Shown: in pieces, positions 17,504 through 25,324 of the stretch
How the letters are laid out: each line of letters opens with the position of its first letter
How positions within the stretch are numbered: the stretch's first letter is position 1
NCBI RefSeq assembly: GCF_000152945.2
Contig: NC_020830.1
Location: 2,242,501 to 2,306,500, forward strand
Direction of reading: 5' to 3'
Length of the DNA stretch: 64,000 nucleotides
Source: Polaribacter sp. MED152
GTDB lineage: Bacteria; Bacteroidota; Bacteroidia; Flavobacteriales; Flavobacteriaceae
Program-made: the position numbers and the translations under genes
Notes under the pieces: model-generated
Databases searched by the model: none
Told to the model about the DNA's origin: nothing
What the model saw: the letters and a program-made list of their open reading frames with translations, nothing else

Positions 17504-17797
17504 ATGACAAAATTTGGAGAATTAATTAGTGTTGAGAAACCAGTTTTAATTGACTTTTATCAAGATTGGGATGATGTGCAAGCCACAGTAGATACTTTAA
17601 GAGATGTTGCTGCAGCATTGGGTGATAGAGCAAAAGTAATTAAGATTGATATTAAGAAAAATGAAACCTTGGCAGATGCTTTAAGAGTTAAAGGTAATCC
17701 TACTTTTATGATTTATAAAAATGGAGAAATGAAATGGCGTCAAACAGGTTTTCAAGATGCAAACACCTTAATTGGTTTAGTTCAGAAATACGTTTAA
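17504..17797 (+). CDS. Thioredoxin-fold protein lacking the CxxC site
   Basis: 97-aa protein with a full thioredoxin fold: strand VLIDFYQDW (14-22), KVIKIDIKKN, then the cis-proline strand GNPTFMIYKNGE and a final helix. Where thioredoxin has WCGPC, this protein reads WDDVQ and it contains no cysteine at all. It therefore cannot be a disulfide reductase. It may be a chaperone-like or protein-interaction module (inference). The gene has its own promoter box and a perfect palindromic terminator. Confidence 0.88.
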   Translation: MTKFGELISVEKPVLIDFYQDWDDVQATVDTLRDVAAALGDRAKVIKIDIKKNETLADALRVKGNPTFMIYKNGEMKWRQTGFQDANTLIGLVQKYV

Positions 17798-17810
17798 GAA
17801 ATTATATTAT

Positions 17811-17848
17811 AAAAAAAACCGCAAACTTTAAAGTTTGCGGTTTTTTTT
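17811..17848 (+). terminator. Perfect palindromic bidirectional terminator
   Basis: A 38-bp perfect palindrome: eight A, CCGCAAACTTT, its complement, eight T. It ends the thioredoxin-like gene and overlaps the stop codon (17847-17849) of the convergent DUF2723 gene. Confidence 0.93.
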
Positions 17849-20800
17849 ATTCTGTTTCTTCTGGCATGATATGCTGAAAAAGATTTAGTGTTTTATTAAA
17901 CTCATCTTGCAATTCTTGTATGAATTCTTGATCTGAATCGTATCGTGAAACTTGATCTATAACACCTCTATATAGATATCTAAAGGTAACATCAAATTCT
18001 TCGAAAATAATATCAAAATCATCAGATGAAAAGGTGCTAAACCAAATTAATTTTTCTCTAAATAAACGAATTAAATCTTCTGCTGCTGTTCTTGCTTTTT
18101 TAACTTCACCTAATTGATAATACATTTCTGGATAATCCATAGATAAGCTATAGTGGTCAAAATCTTCAATTGGCATTTTCTCTAAAGAAAGGTCTAAAAC
18201 TTCGATGGCTTTAATAGTATCACCTTCTTCTGCAAATGCTGCAGATAAACGTATTAAACTATTTCTCAAAGAAATAACGTTTCTTTTGGTTTGCTCATCT
18301 AAATAGATTTTGCCATCGTTAATATTTCTCCATTCCCATTTCTTGACATTGCTGTACATTTTATCAGGATCGATTCTACCAATATCAAAGAGCGTAAGTT
18401 CACGAACCACCTGCCCATTTTCATTGTAAACTTTAGTTGGTGTTTTTATTGGTACTAATTTAAAAGCAACACCATCTAATTGTAAATAGTCTTTCAGCCA
18501 AATATATTCGCTATTTGTGTTAGAGCCACCTGTAAAATAAATTGGTCTTTCCCAATTAAAATTATTTAAGATGTCTAGCATTAAAATGGTGTTTTTAGCA
18601 ATGGCTCTATCAATAGTAATATCGATATAAGGCACAATTTTATCGGCATCTTTTTGAGCTACAATTCCATTTTTTAATACATTTTCTTTGTTTACAGGAA
18701 TACGAATTTTGTTGGTTGGTAAAATCTTTTCAGGATTACCATCTTCGTCTAAATCGTAAAAAGTTCTTTTGCTATCACTTCTAATCCATTTCATGAAATC
18801 GTCTAAATCTAAAACAGAATCTTTTAGCTGAGGAAATAATTCTTGAAAATAGTAAGCAACATCTAATGTTCCATATTTGTATTCATCATGTGTTAATTGA
18901 GATGGAATAGGATCTGCATCATAACTCTTTTTCTTCATTTGGTCTATGTACCAATCTGTTTGAAAAAGACTTGTGTTAACCAGTTTTACATCGGTTCTAA
19001 TGCCTTCTACTTCTTGCATATACCAAAGAGGAAAAGTATCATTATCACCAATGGTAAACATAATAGCATTAGGATCTGTGCTTTCTAAATACGCTTGTGC
19101 ATTTAAACGAGTGGTGTATCTATTAGACCTATCATGGTCATCCCAGTTTTGAAAAGCCATTAAAGTTGGTACACCTAATAAACATAGTACAGTTACAGCA
19201 ATAGCTACTTTTTTACGGGTTGCGAAATTTTTAAGGTACTCATAAAGTGCTAAGACTCCAAAACCTACCCAAATTGCAAAAATGTAAAAACTACCTACAA
19301 CTGCATAATCTCTTTCTCTAGGTTCAAAAGGTTTTGGGTTTGTGTAAAAAATAATTGCAAAACCAGTGAAGGCAAAGAATAGAAATAGTGCAAAGAAGTT
19401 TCGTTTGTCCCACTTTATTTGAAATAACAAACCAACTAAACCTAATAATAGAGGTAAGAAATAATAGGTGTTTCTACCTTTATTTAATAAAGCTTGCCAA
19501 GGCAACATTTTTTGTGATCCTAGTCTTGCTTCATCAATAAAATCAATTCCACTTAACCAATTTCCATTAAATATATCTAATCTTCCTTGAATATCATTTT
19601 GTCTACCTACAAAATTCCACATAAAATAACGTCCATACATATAGCCAAATTGATAGCTAACCATAAACTTTATATTTTCTGCAAAAGTTGGTCTTCTTTG
19701 GCTGTTTTTTGGAATACCAGCGATAGCTTTGTATTTTTCTTCTGAAGCAGGATTTACCATTCTTGGAATAAATCCTTTATGTTTATCTGAATAATTAGGT
19801 AATACATCTTTGTAAACATTAACAATTACGTATTTGCCATCTTTCTTTTCATACTTAGGTTTATCATCTCTAGTAGGGTTTTCTCTGTCTCTTTCATCAC
19901 TATACTTATTTGAGTAATATGTGTCGTAAAAAACATTAGCATCTCCATATTGTTCACGCTCATAGTAAGCTAACAATTCTCTTGCACTAGAAGGGTTATT
20001 CTCATTAATAGTAGTGTTAGCATTTGCTCTAATAGGTAGCATCATCCAAGATGAAAAACCAATAACTATAAATAATAAGGATAAGATTAAAGTATTTGCA
20101 GTTAGTTTGTTTTTCTTTCTGGTAAATTTTAAACCAAAAAAGAAAAGAGCTACTAAAATAATTGCAGCAATGATACTACCAGAATTGTAAGGCAAACCAA
20201 CAGAGTTGATAAAAAATAATTCTGATGCACTAAAGAATTTTAAAGTAAAAGGAAATATAAATTTAAAAACTAAAATTAGAACAAATACTGAGAAAATTGT
20301 AGCAATTGCAGAGGTTTTTAGGTTGATGTTTTTGTACGTCTTAAAGAAATATAACATTACAATTGCTGGTATTACCAACAACGAAAGAATGTGCACTCCA
20401 AAAGATAAACCTACTACAAAACTTATAAGAACTAACCATTTATTACCTCTTGGTGTATGAATTTCGCTTTCCCACTTTAAACCTAGCCAAAATAAAAGAG
20501 CCATTAAAAATGATGACATTGCATAAACTTCGCCTTCAACTGCACTAAACCAAAAGCTATCTGAAAATGTATAGGTTAAAGAACCAACCAAACTACTCCC
20601 AAGTACAGCAATTCTTTTACCTTTAGATACATTACCTGTCTTTGCTGATAATTTTAAAGCCAAATTACTAATAGTCCAAAACATGAATAAAATGGTAAAT
20701 GCGCTGGCTAGAGCAGACATAAAGTTTACCATTTTTGCAATTTGTGAAACGTCTGTAGTAAACATTGCAAAAAACGCACCTAACATTTGAAATAGAGGTG

Positions 20801-20966
20801 CTCCTGGAGGATGCCCAACTTCTAATTTTACAGAGGTAGCAATATATTCTCCAACATCCCAAGCACTTACAGTTGGTTCTAAAGTTAAACTATAAGTAAT
20901 TAAGGCAATTGCAAATGTAACCCATCCTAAAATGATGTTCCATTTTTTATAATTTTCTACTGTCAT
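17847..20966 (-). CDS. DUF2723 multi-pass membrane protein (GT117-like)
   Basis: 1039-aa membrane protein of the DUF2723 family, Bacteroidota proteins related to GT-C mannosyltransferases. The N-terminal signature WDVGEYIATSVKLEVGHPPG (35-54) contains the acidic residue of the first loop expected for a GT-C catalytic site. About 12 membrane helices reach to residue 620. A soluble C-terminal region follows, containing TIGDNDTFPLWYMQEVEGI and, near the end, helical repeat-like segments (AAEDLIRLF). Probable role: transfer of sugars from lipid carriers to proteins or envelope lipids (inference). Single gene. Confidence 0.88.
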   Translation of the reverse strand: MTVENYKKWNIILGWVTFAIALITYSLTLEPTVSAWDVGEYIATSVKLEVGHPPGAPLFQMLGAFFAMFTTDVSQIAKMVNFMSALASAFTILFMFWTISNLALKLSAKTGNVSKGKRIAVLGSSLVGSLTYTFSDSFWFSAVEGEVYAMSSFLMALLFWLGLKWESEIHTPRGNKWLVLISFVVGLSFGVHILSLLVIPAIVMLYFFKTYKNINLKTSAIATIFSVFVLILVFKFIFPFTLKFFSASELFFINSVGLPYNSGSIIAAIILVALFFFGLKFTRKKNKLTANTLILSLLFIVIGFSSWMMLPIRANANTTINENNPSSARELLAYYEREQYGDANVFYDTYYSNKYSDERDRENPTRDDKPKYEKKDGKYVIVNVYKDVLPNYSDKHKGFIPRMVNPASEEKYKAIAGIPKNSQRRPTFAENIKFMVSYQFGYMYGRYFMWNFVGRQNDIQGRLDIFNGNWLSGIDFIDEARLGSQKMLPWQALLNKGRNTYYFLPLLLGLVGLLFQIKWDKRNFFALFLFFAFTGFAIIFYTNPKPFEPRERDYAVVGSFYIFAIWVGFGVLALYEYLKNFATRKKVAIAVTVLCLLGVPTLMAFQNWDDHDRSNRYTTRLNAQAYLESTDPNAIMFTIGDNDTFPLWYMQEVEGIRTDVKLVNTSLFQTDWYIDQMKKKSYDADPIPSQLTHDEYKYGTLDVAYYFQELFPQLKDSVLDLDDFMKWIRSDSKRTFYDLDEDGNPEKILPTNKIRIPVNKENVLKNGIVAQKDADKIVPYIDITIDRAIAKNTILMLDILNNFNWERPIYFTGGSNTNSEYIWLKDYLQLDGVAFKLVPIKTPTKVYNENGQVVRELTLFDIGRIDPDKMYSNVKKWEWRNINDGKIYLDEQTKRNVISLRNSLIRLSAAFAEEGDTIKAIEVLDLSLEKMPIEDFDHYSLSMDYPEMYYQLGEVKKARTAAEDLIRLFREKLIWFSTFSSDDFDIIFEEFDVTFRYLYRGVIDQVSRYDSDQEFIQELQDEFNKTLNLFQHIMPEETE

Positions 20967-21089
20967 TTTTCAAGTAATAATATCTTAGCGAATGTACTAA
21001 TAAATATGAAAAAAAGAAGGTTTTGTGCCATTTTCTAAATGACTAATTCCTCATAAAAGTTTGTTAAAAGTAAAATTTTTAAAAAAATG

Positions 21090-21120
21090 TTTGTGAATTT
21101 AAAACTTTACTTTAAATTTG
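21090..21120 (+). promoter_or_regulatory. Canonical Bacteroidota promoter of tRNA-Gln
   Basis: TTTG (21090-21093), exactly 19 nt, then TAAATTTG (21113-21120). This is the best match to the sigma-ABfr consensus in the window. The mature tRNA starts 17 nt further on. Confidence 0.85.
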
Positions 21121-21137
21121 CACCCTCAATAAAGCAT

Positions 21138-21209
21138 TGGCCTATGGTGTAATTGGTAACACACCGGTTTTTGGTACCGTCATTCAAGGTTCGAGTCCTT
21201 GTAGGCCAA
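21138..21209 (+). tRNA. tRNA-Gln (anticodon TTG)
   Basis: 72-nt cloverleaf without encoded CCA. The acceptor stem TGGCCTA pairs with TAGGCCA (21202-21208), with discriminator A. The D arm contains TTGGTAA, the anticodon loop TTTTGGT gives TTG for Gln, and the T arm has GGTTCGAGTCC. The U1-A72 start and the ACCGGTTTTTGG stretch are typical of bacterial tRNA-Gln. One weak pair (27-43, C/T) in the anticodon stem. Confidence 0.95.
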
Positions 21210-21210
21210 C

Positions 21211-21250
21211 AAAAGCAACTAATTTTCGAAAGAAGTTTAGTTGCTTTTTT
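21211..21250 (+). terminator. Terminator of tRNA-Gln, also facing the LacI gene
   Basis: A 12-bp perfect stem (21211-21222 with 21237-21248) beginning AAAAGCAACTAA, followed by T residues. Convergent to the end of the LacI-type gene at 21259, so it probably serves both. Confidence 0.88.
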
Positions 21251-21258
21251 TATTGACT

Positions 21259-22284
21259 TTATTTTCTTTTCGAAGATTCTCTAACAATCAACTCTGCTTC
21301 TAAAATATTCTTCTTTAAGGTTTGTTTAATTTCTTGCTGACCTTCGTATTCTAAAAATGTTCTAGCAGCTATTCTTCCAATTTCATAACTATGTTGATTA
21401 ACACTTGTAATTTTAGGGCTAACAATATCTGTAAAGGGTTCGTTACCAAAACCTACCAATGCGATATCATTTGGTATTGAAATGTTTTGTTCTTTTAAAA
21501 GCTCTAAAACACCCAAAGCAGCATAATCTCCAGCAACATAAACAGCATCTGGTCTGTCTTTCAGATTAAGTAAATCTTGCATTTTTGCTCTACCATCTTC
21601 TTTGGTTAAACTACTTTCAATTAAGAGTTCATTGTCTAGAGGTAATTTGTGTTTTTTTAATGCATCTGTATATCCTCGAATTCTGTTATTATAAATTCGT
21701 GTTCTTTTAAAACCACCAATATGTGCAATTCTTTTACAACCTTGTTCTACTAAATGATCTACAATAATATGGCTACTGTTATAATCATCAATACCAATAT
21801 AATCAACATTCAAATCATTTTCACCTCTATCAAAAGTGATTAACGGAATTCCTGCAGCTTTAATTTTTTCATAATGATCTAAATTTACAGTCTCATTTGC
21901 CATAGATGCAATAATACCATCTACTTGGGTAAAAAGAAGTGCATCAATGTTTGCACACTCTTTTTTATAAGATTCGTTAGATTGCGTTATAATAATGTTA
22001 TACCCTTCTTTATTTAGGCCTTCTTCTATATTATGAATAACAGAGGAAAAGAAGTTACTGTTTGTTTTTGGCACAATAACACCAATAAGTTTACTTTTTC
22101 CACTTCGTAAAGCACTGGCTAAATGGTTAGGCTGATAGTTTAAATTTTCGGCAACTTGTCTTACTGCTTTCTTTGTTTTTTCACTAATTCTACTATCATT
22201 ATGCAGCGCTTTTGAAACAGCTGCTGTAGAAATGTTTAAGACATTTGCAATATCTTTTATGGTAGTTTTGTTTTTTTTAGCCAA
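21259..22284 (-). CDS. LacI family transcriptional regulator
   Basis: 341-aa LacI/GalR regulator. The N-terminal HTH (TTIKDIANVLNISTAAVSKA, 7-26) and hinge helix (NHLASALRSGKS) are followed by a periplasmic-binding-protein-like sensor domain (IGVIVP, DGIIASM, PLITFDRG, HIGGFKRTRIYNNRIRGY, PDAVYVAGDYAALGVLE). The start must be the TTG at 22284: no ATG lies in frame near it, and the HTH begins six codons later. Its divergent position and two operator-like palindromes in the 141-bp gap suggest that it represses kdgK-eda and itself, probably relieved by an uronate or 2-keto-3-deoxy acid (inference). Confidence 0.93.
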   Translation of the reverse strand: MAKKNKTTIKDIANVLNISTAAVSKALHNDSRISEKTKKAVRQVAENLNYQPNHLASALRSGKSKLIGVIVPKTNSNFFSSVIHNIEEGLNKEGYNIIITQSNESYKKECANIDALLFTQVDGIIASMANETVNLDHYEKIKAAGIPLITFDRGENDLNVDYIGIDDYNSSHIIVDHLVEQGCKRIAHIGGFKRTRIYNNRIRGYTDALKKHKLPLDNELLIESSLTKEDGRAKMQDLLNLKDRPDAVYVAGDYAALGVLELLKEQNISIPNDIALVGFGNEPFTDIVSPKITSVNQHSYEIGRIAARTFLEYEGQQEIKQTLKKNILEAELIVRESSKRK

Positions 22285-22300
22285 ATTTATATATATTTGC

Positions 22301-22314
22301 TTAATCGTTTAAAC
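22301..22314. promoter_or_regulatory. Imperfect second operator near the LacI-type gene
   Basis: TTAATCGTTTAAAC matches the core of the 22386 palindrome (TTAAACGTTTAA) with one central change. It lies 17 bp upstream of the regulator start, a position suited to autorepression. Confidence 0.55.
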
Positions 22315-22385
22315 AAAAGTACGGTTTGAAAGATTAGAATCAAAACAAATTGTAAAATATAGGTTTTGATTTTATTTTAATACAA

Positions 22386-22403
22386 TGGTTAAACGTTTAA
22401 CCA
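22386..22403. promoter_or_regulatory. Probable LacI-family operator for kdgK-eda
   Basis: Perfect 18-bp palindrome TGGTTAAACGTTTAACCA with the central CG typical of LacI-family operators, 22 bp upstream of the kdgK ATG. The cognate regulator gene is divergent, about 100 bp away. Confidence 0.82.
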
Positions 22404-22425
22404 AATTAATTTTTTATAATATTTC

Positions 22426-23472
22426 ATGGGAAAAGTAGTAACATTTGGAGAAATCATGTTAAGATTAGCTCCACAAGGATTTTTAAGATTTTCACAAGCA
22501 AATAACTTTGATGTAGTTTATGGTGGAGGAGAATCTAACGTAGCAGTTTCATTAGCAAATTATGGTGTAGATGTAGATTTTGTAACACGTTTACCAAAGA
22601 ATGACATTGGTGAATGTGCAATGATGGAGATGAGAAAACGTGGAGTTGGCGTTGATAAAATTGTTTATGGTGGAGATCGTTTAGGAATTTATTTTTTAGA
22701 AACAGGAGCTGTATCAAGAGGTTCAAAAGTAGTTTATGATAGAGCACATTCTGCAATTTCAGAAATAGAATCTGGTATGATTGATTGGGATAGCGTTTTT
22801 GAAGGTGTAGAGTGGTTTCATTGGACAGGTATTACACCAGCAATTTCTCAAGGAGCAGCAGACGTTTGTTTAGAAGCTGTAAAAGCAGCTAGTGCAAAAG
22901 GAGTTACTATTTCTACAGATTTAAATTATAGAGCAAAATTATGGACCTATTGTGATGATGCTCATAGAGAAAAAATAATGACAGAAATTACTTCTTACTG
23001 TGATATTATTTTAGGTAATGAAGAAGATGCAGAAAAACATTTTGGTATTCATCCAGAAGGTTTAGATGTACATAAACATGGTCATGATGTTAAAGCAGAG
23101 GCTTTTTTATCTGTTTGTAAGCAAATGATGGAGAAATTTCCAAGAGCTAAAAAAGTAATTACAACTTTAAGAGGTTCTATTTCTGCTTCTCACAATACAT
23201 GGGCTGGTGTTTTGTATGATGGTTCTAAAATGTACGAAACTCGCCAATATCAAATTACAGATATCGTAGATAGAGTTGGTGGAGGAGATTCTTTCATGGG
23301 AGGTTTAATTTACGGATTATTAAAATACCCAGAAGATGATCAAAATGCATTAGATTTTGCAGTTGCAGCTTCATGTTTAAAACATACAATTAAAGGAGAT
23401 GCTAATTTAGTAACTGTATCTGAAGTAGAAAAATTAATGGGAGGTGATGCTTCTGGAAGAGTAGCAAGATAA
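22426..23472 (+). CDS. kdgK: 2-keto-3-deoxygluconate kinase (PfkB family)
   Basis: 348-aa ribokinase-family sugar kinase. N-terminal motif TFGEIMLRLAP (6-16), GGGESNVAVSLANYG (33-47), and the catalytic GGGD at 285-288 (Asp288 base) within DRVGGGDSFMGGLIYGLL. The pairing with eda 12 nt downstream and the KDG-kinase-like N-terminus point to phosphorylation of 2-keto-3-deoxygluconate to KDPG. In marine flavobacteria this is the end of alginate, pectin and uronate breakdown. No transporter or lyase genes are in the window. Substrate by context, not proven. Confidence 0.87.
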   Translation: MGKVVTFGEIMLRLAPQGFLRFSQANNFDVVYGGGESNVAVSLANYGVDVDFVTRLPKNDIGECAMMEMRKRGVGVDKIVYGGDRLGIYFLETGAVSRGSKVVYDRAHSAISEIESGMIDWDSVFEGVEWFHWTGITPAISQGAADVCLEAVKAASAKGVTISTDLNYRAKLWTYCDDAHREKIMTEITSYCDIILGNEEDAEKHFGIHPEGLDVHKHGHDVKAEAFLSVCKQMMEKFPRAKKVITTLRGSISASHNTWAGVLYDGSKMYETRQYQITDIVDRVGGGDSFMGGLIYGLLKYPEDDQNALDFAVAASCLKHTIKGDANLVTVSEVEKLMGGDASGRVAR

Positions 23473-23484
23473 AACCAATAAAAT

Positions 23485-24153
23485 ATGGCACAATATTCAA
23501 GATTAGAAGTAGCACAAGTAATGAAAGATACAGGTTTAGTGCCTTTATTTTTTAACAGTGATATAGAAACAAGCAAAAAAGTTTTAAAAGCGTGTTATGA
23601 TGGTGGAGCAAGATTATTAGAATTTACAGCACGTGGTGATTTTGCTTTAGAAGTTTTTACAGCACTTACCAAATATGCAATTGCAGAATTACCAGGTATG
23701 ATTATGGGAGTTGGTTCTGTAACAGATGCAGCAGCAGCTTCCCTATACATGCAAAATGGTGCTAACTTTATTGTTACTCCAGTTTTAAGAGAAGATATTG
23801 CTTTGGTTTGTAATAGACGTAAAGTATTATGGTCTCCAGGATGTGGTTCTTTAACAGAAATTGCAAGAGCAGAAGAATTAGGATGTGAAATCGTAAAATT
23901 ATTTCCAGGTGGAATTTACGGTCCAGACTTTGTAAAAGCAATTAAAGGCCCTTGTCAATGGACAAGCATTATGCCAACAGGTGGTGTATCTCCAACCAGA
24001 GAAAATTTAGAAGGATGGTTCAATGCAGGTGTTACTTGTGTTGGAATGGGATCAAAATTAATAGCAAAAGATGCTAATGGTAATTTTGATTTAGATAAAA
24101 TTGAAAGTATGACAAAGCAAGCCTTAGATATTATTAAAGATTTAAGGAGCTAG
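23485..24153 (+). CDS. eda: KDPG / 2-keto-4-hydroxyglutarate aldolase
   Basis: 222-aa class I aldolase that splits KDPG to pyruvate and glyceraldehyde-3-phosphate. TIM-barrel motifs: LVPLFFNSD (18-26), LLEFTARGD (Glu46), MGVGSVTD, GANFIVTPV, the Schiff-base Lys in EIVKLFPGG (Lys138) and SIMPTGGVSPTREN. It is slightly longer than E. coli Eda. It forms a two-gene operon with kdgK and ends in a terminator at 24181. The two genes together convert KDG to central metabolites. Confidence 0.93.
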   Translation: MAQYSRLEVAQVMKDTGLVPLFFNSDIETSKKVLKACYDGGARLLEFTARGDFALEVFTALTKYAIAELPGMIMGVGSVTDAAAASLYMQNGANFIVTPVLREDIALVCNRRKVLWSPGCGSLTEIARAEELGCEIVKLFPGGIYGPDFVKAIKGPCQWTSIMPTGGVSPTRENLEGWFNAGVTCVGMGSKLIAKDANGNFDLDKIESMTKQALDIIKDLRS

Positions 24154-24180
24154 TCAGTTATTTGATTATTTAAAACGCGA

Positions 24181-24210
24181 AAAACTCCAACTGAAAGGTT
24201 GGAGTTTTTT
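24181..24210 (+). terminator. Terminator of the kdgK-eda operon
   Basis: A stem of AAAACTCCAAC with GTTGGAGTTTT (24181-24191 with 24198-24208) around a 6-nt loop, then T residues, 27 nt after the eda stop. Confidence 0.87.
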
Positions 24211-24234
24211 ATTTTTGAAAAAAAAAGGAATCTC

Positions 24235-24756
24235 ATGAAAGAGTGGATCTACACAAATAGTATTAATCTAAAATTTATTTTAATCTCTACAATTGTTGTT
24301 TATATTGTTATTATTGTTTTAACGAGAATGTTTGGGAAACGCAGTTTTTCTAAAATGTCTAGTTTCGATTTTGCTTGTACAATAGCTATTGGTAGTGTTA
24401 TTGCATCAACACTTTTAAGCAAATCTGTGCCTTTGTTCGATGGCTTATTTGGGTTAACATGTATCTTCTTACTCCAAGCAATAACTGCATTTTTAAGAAG
24501 GTTCGATTTCTTTTGTAAAACAGTAGACAATTCACCTTTACTTCTTATGGATAAAGATAAAATACTTTGGGATAATCTAAAAAAGGCCAAAGTTACAGAA
24601 AGTGATTTACAAGGTAAGTTAAGAGAAGCAAACGTAATTAGAATATCAGAAATTAAAGCAGTTGTTTTTGAATCTACAGGAGATATTTCTGTGCTACATT
24701 CAAGTGTAGATGAAGAAATTGAAGATTGGTTGTTAGAGGGTGTTGCTAGAAAATAA
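24235..24756 (+). CDS. DUF421 membrane protein (YetF-like)
   Basis: 173-aa protein. Three membrane helices in residues 10-95 are followed by a small cytosolic alpha/beta domain with the DUF421 signature (ESDLQGKLREANVIRISEIK, AVVFESTGDISVL). RTRMFGKRSFSKMSSFDFA-type residues after helix 1 are also characteristic. Function unknown; Bacillus YetF/YdfR relatives are sporulation- or stress-associated. Start: ATG at 24235 with a purine-rich AAAAGGA before it; the longer frame from 24199 begins inside the terminator. A TATTTTTG box at 24210-24217 may be its promoter. Confidence 0.88.
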   Translation: MKEWIYTNSINLKFILISTIVVYIVIIVLTRMFGKRSFSKMSSFDFACTIAIGSVIASTLLSKSVPLFDGLFGLTCIFLLQAITAFLRRFDFFCKTVDNSPLLLMDKDKILWDNLKKAKVTESDLQGKLREANVIRISEIKAVVFESTGDISVLHSSVDEEIEDWLLEGVARK

Positions 24757-24812
24757 TATCAATAGAGTTATCAATAATTGCAAAGCAGCAAATTTATTTT
24801 TCAATCAGTAGT

Positions 24813-24820
24813 TAATTTTG
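24813..24820 (+). promoter_or_regulatory. -7 promoter box of VOC gene
   Basis: Exact TAATTTTG, 35 nt before the ATG at 24856. Confidence 0.5.
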
Positions 24821-24855
24821 TGAAAAACAAGTATTAACAATAAAAAATTTGAAAA

Positions 24856-25254
24856 ATGAAGGTACAAGCTTATTTAGCGTTTGATGGTAATTGTCAGGAA
24901 GCATTAAATTTTTATGGAGACTTATTTAATGCAGATATAAAGAACAAAGAAACCTATGAAGATAAAAAGATTGATGTACCATTAAACTACAGAAAAAAAT
25001 TGCAACATGCAGAGTTAAAAGGTAAAGGCATTCACTTAATGGCTTATGATGCAGCTCCAGATACACCATTAAACAACGGAAATACAATTAGCATTAGCGT
25101 AGATTTAACTGATAAAGATGAAGCAGAAGATGTATTTAATAATTTATCAGCAGAAGGAATAACACATCATAACTTTAGAGAAAGAGAATGGGGTTATTTT
25201 GGAAGATGTACAGACAAATACGGAATTAGTTGGATGGTAAATTGCAACTGTTAA
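24856..25254 (+). CDS. VOC/PhnB-like glyoxalase-fold protein
   Basis: 132-aa protein of the vicinal-oxygen-chelate superfamily, PhnB-like subgroup. Repeated beta-alpha-beta-beta-beta modules: AYLAFDGNCQEALNFYGDLF (5-24), HAELKGKGIHLMAYDA, SISVDLTDKDEAEDVFNNLS and the typical end WGYFGRCTDKYGISWMVNC. The sequence near the C-terminus (DKYGISWM) is diagnostic. The metal site and substrate are unclear. Single gene flanked by its own -7 box and a terminator. Confidence 0.88.
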   Translation: MKVQAYLAFDGNCQEALNFYGDLFNADIKNKETYEDKKIDVPLNYRKKLQHAELKGKGIHLMAYDAAPDTPLNNGNTISISVDLTDKDEAEDVFNNLSAEGITHHNFREREWGYFGRCTDKYGISWMVNCNC

Positions 25255-25268
25255 AATTAATTAATAAT

Positions 25269-25303
25269 AAAAATGGATTGTAGGGAACTGCAATCCATTT
25301 TTT
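25269..25303 (+). terminator. Terminator of the VOC gene
   Basis: An 11-bp stem, AAAATGGATTG (25270-25280) with CAATCCATTTT (25291-25301), 10-nt loop, T-tract. Its T-tract runs into a near-consensus -7 box (TATCTTTA, 25303-25310) for the next gene. Confidence 0.85.
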
Positions 25304-25324
25304 ATCTTTACTAAAATCTACAGC

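Noticed and set aside
17847..17849. Overlap of terminators with stop codons as a special regulatory device
   Set aside because: It occurs at two convergent gene pairs here (11552 and 17847) and is explained by compact bidirectional terminators.
21138..21209. tRNA-Gln as an integration site
   Set aside because: No integrase and no repeat of the tRNA 3' end was seen in the window.
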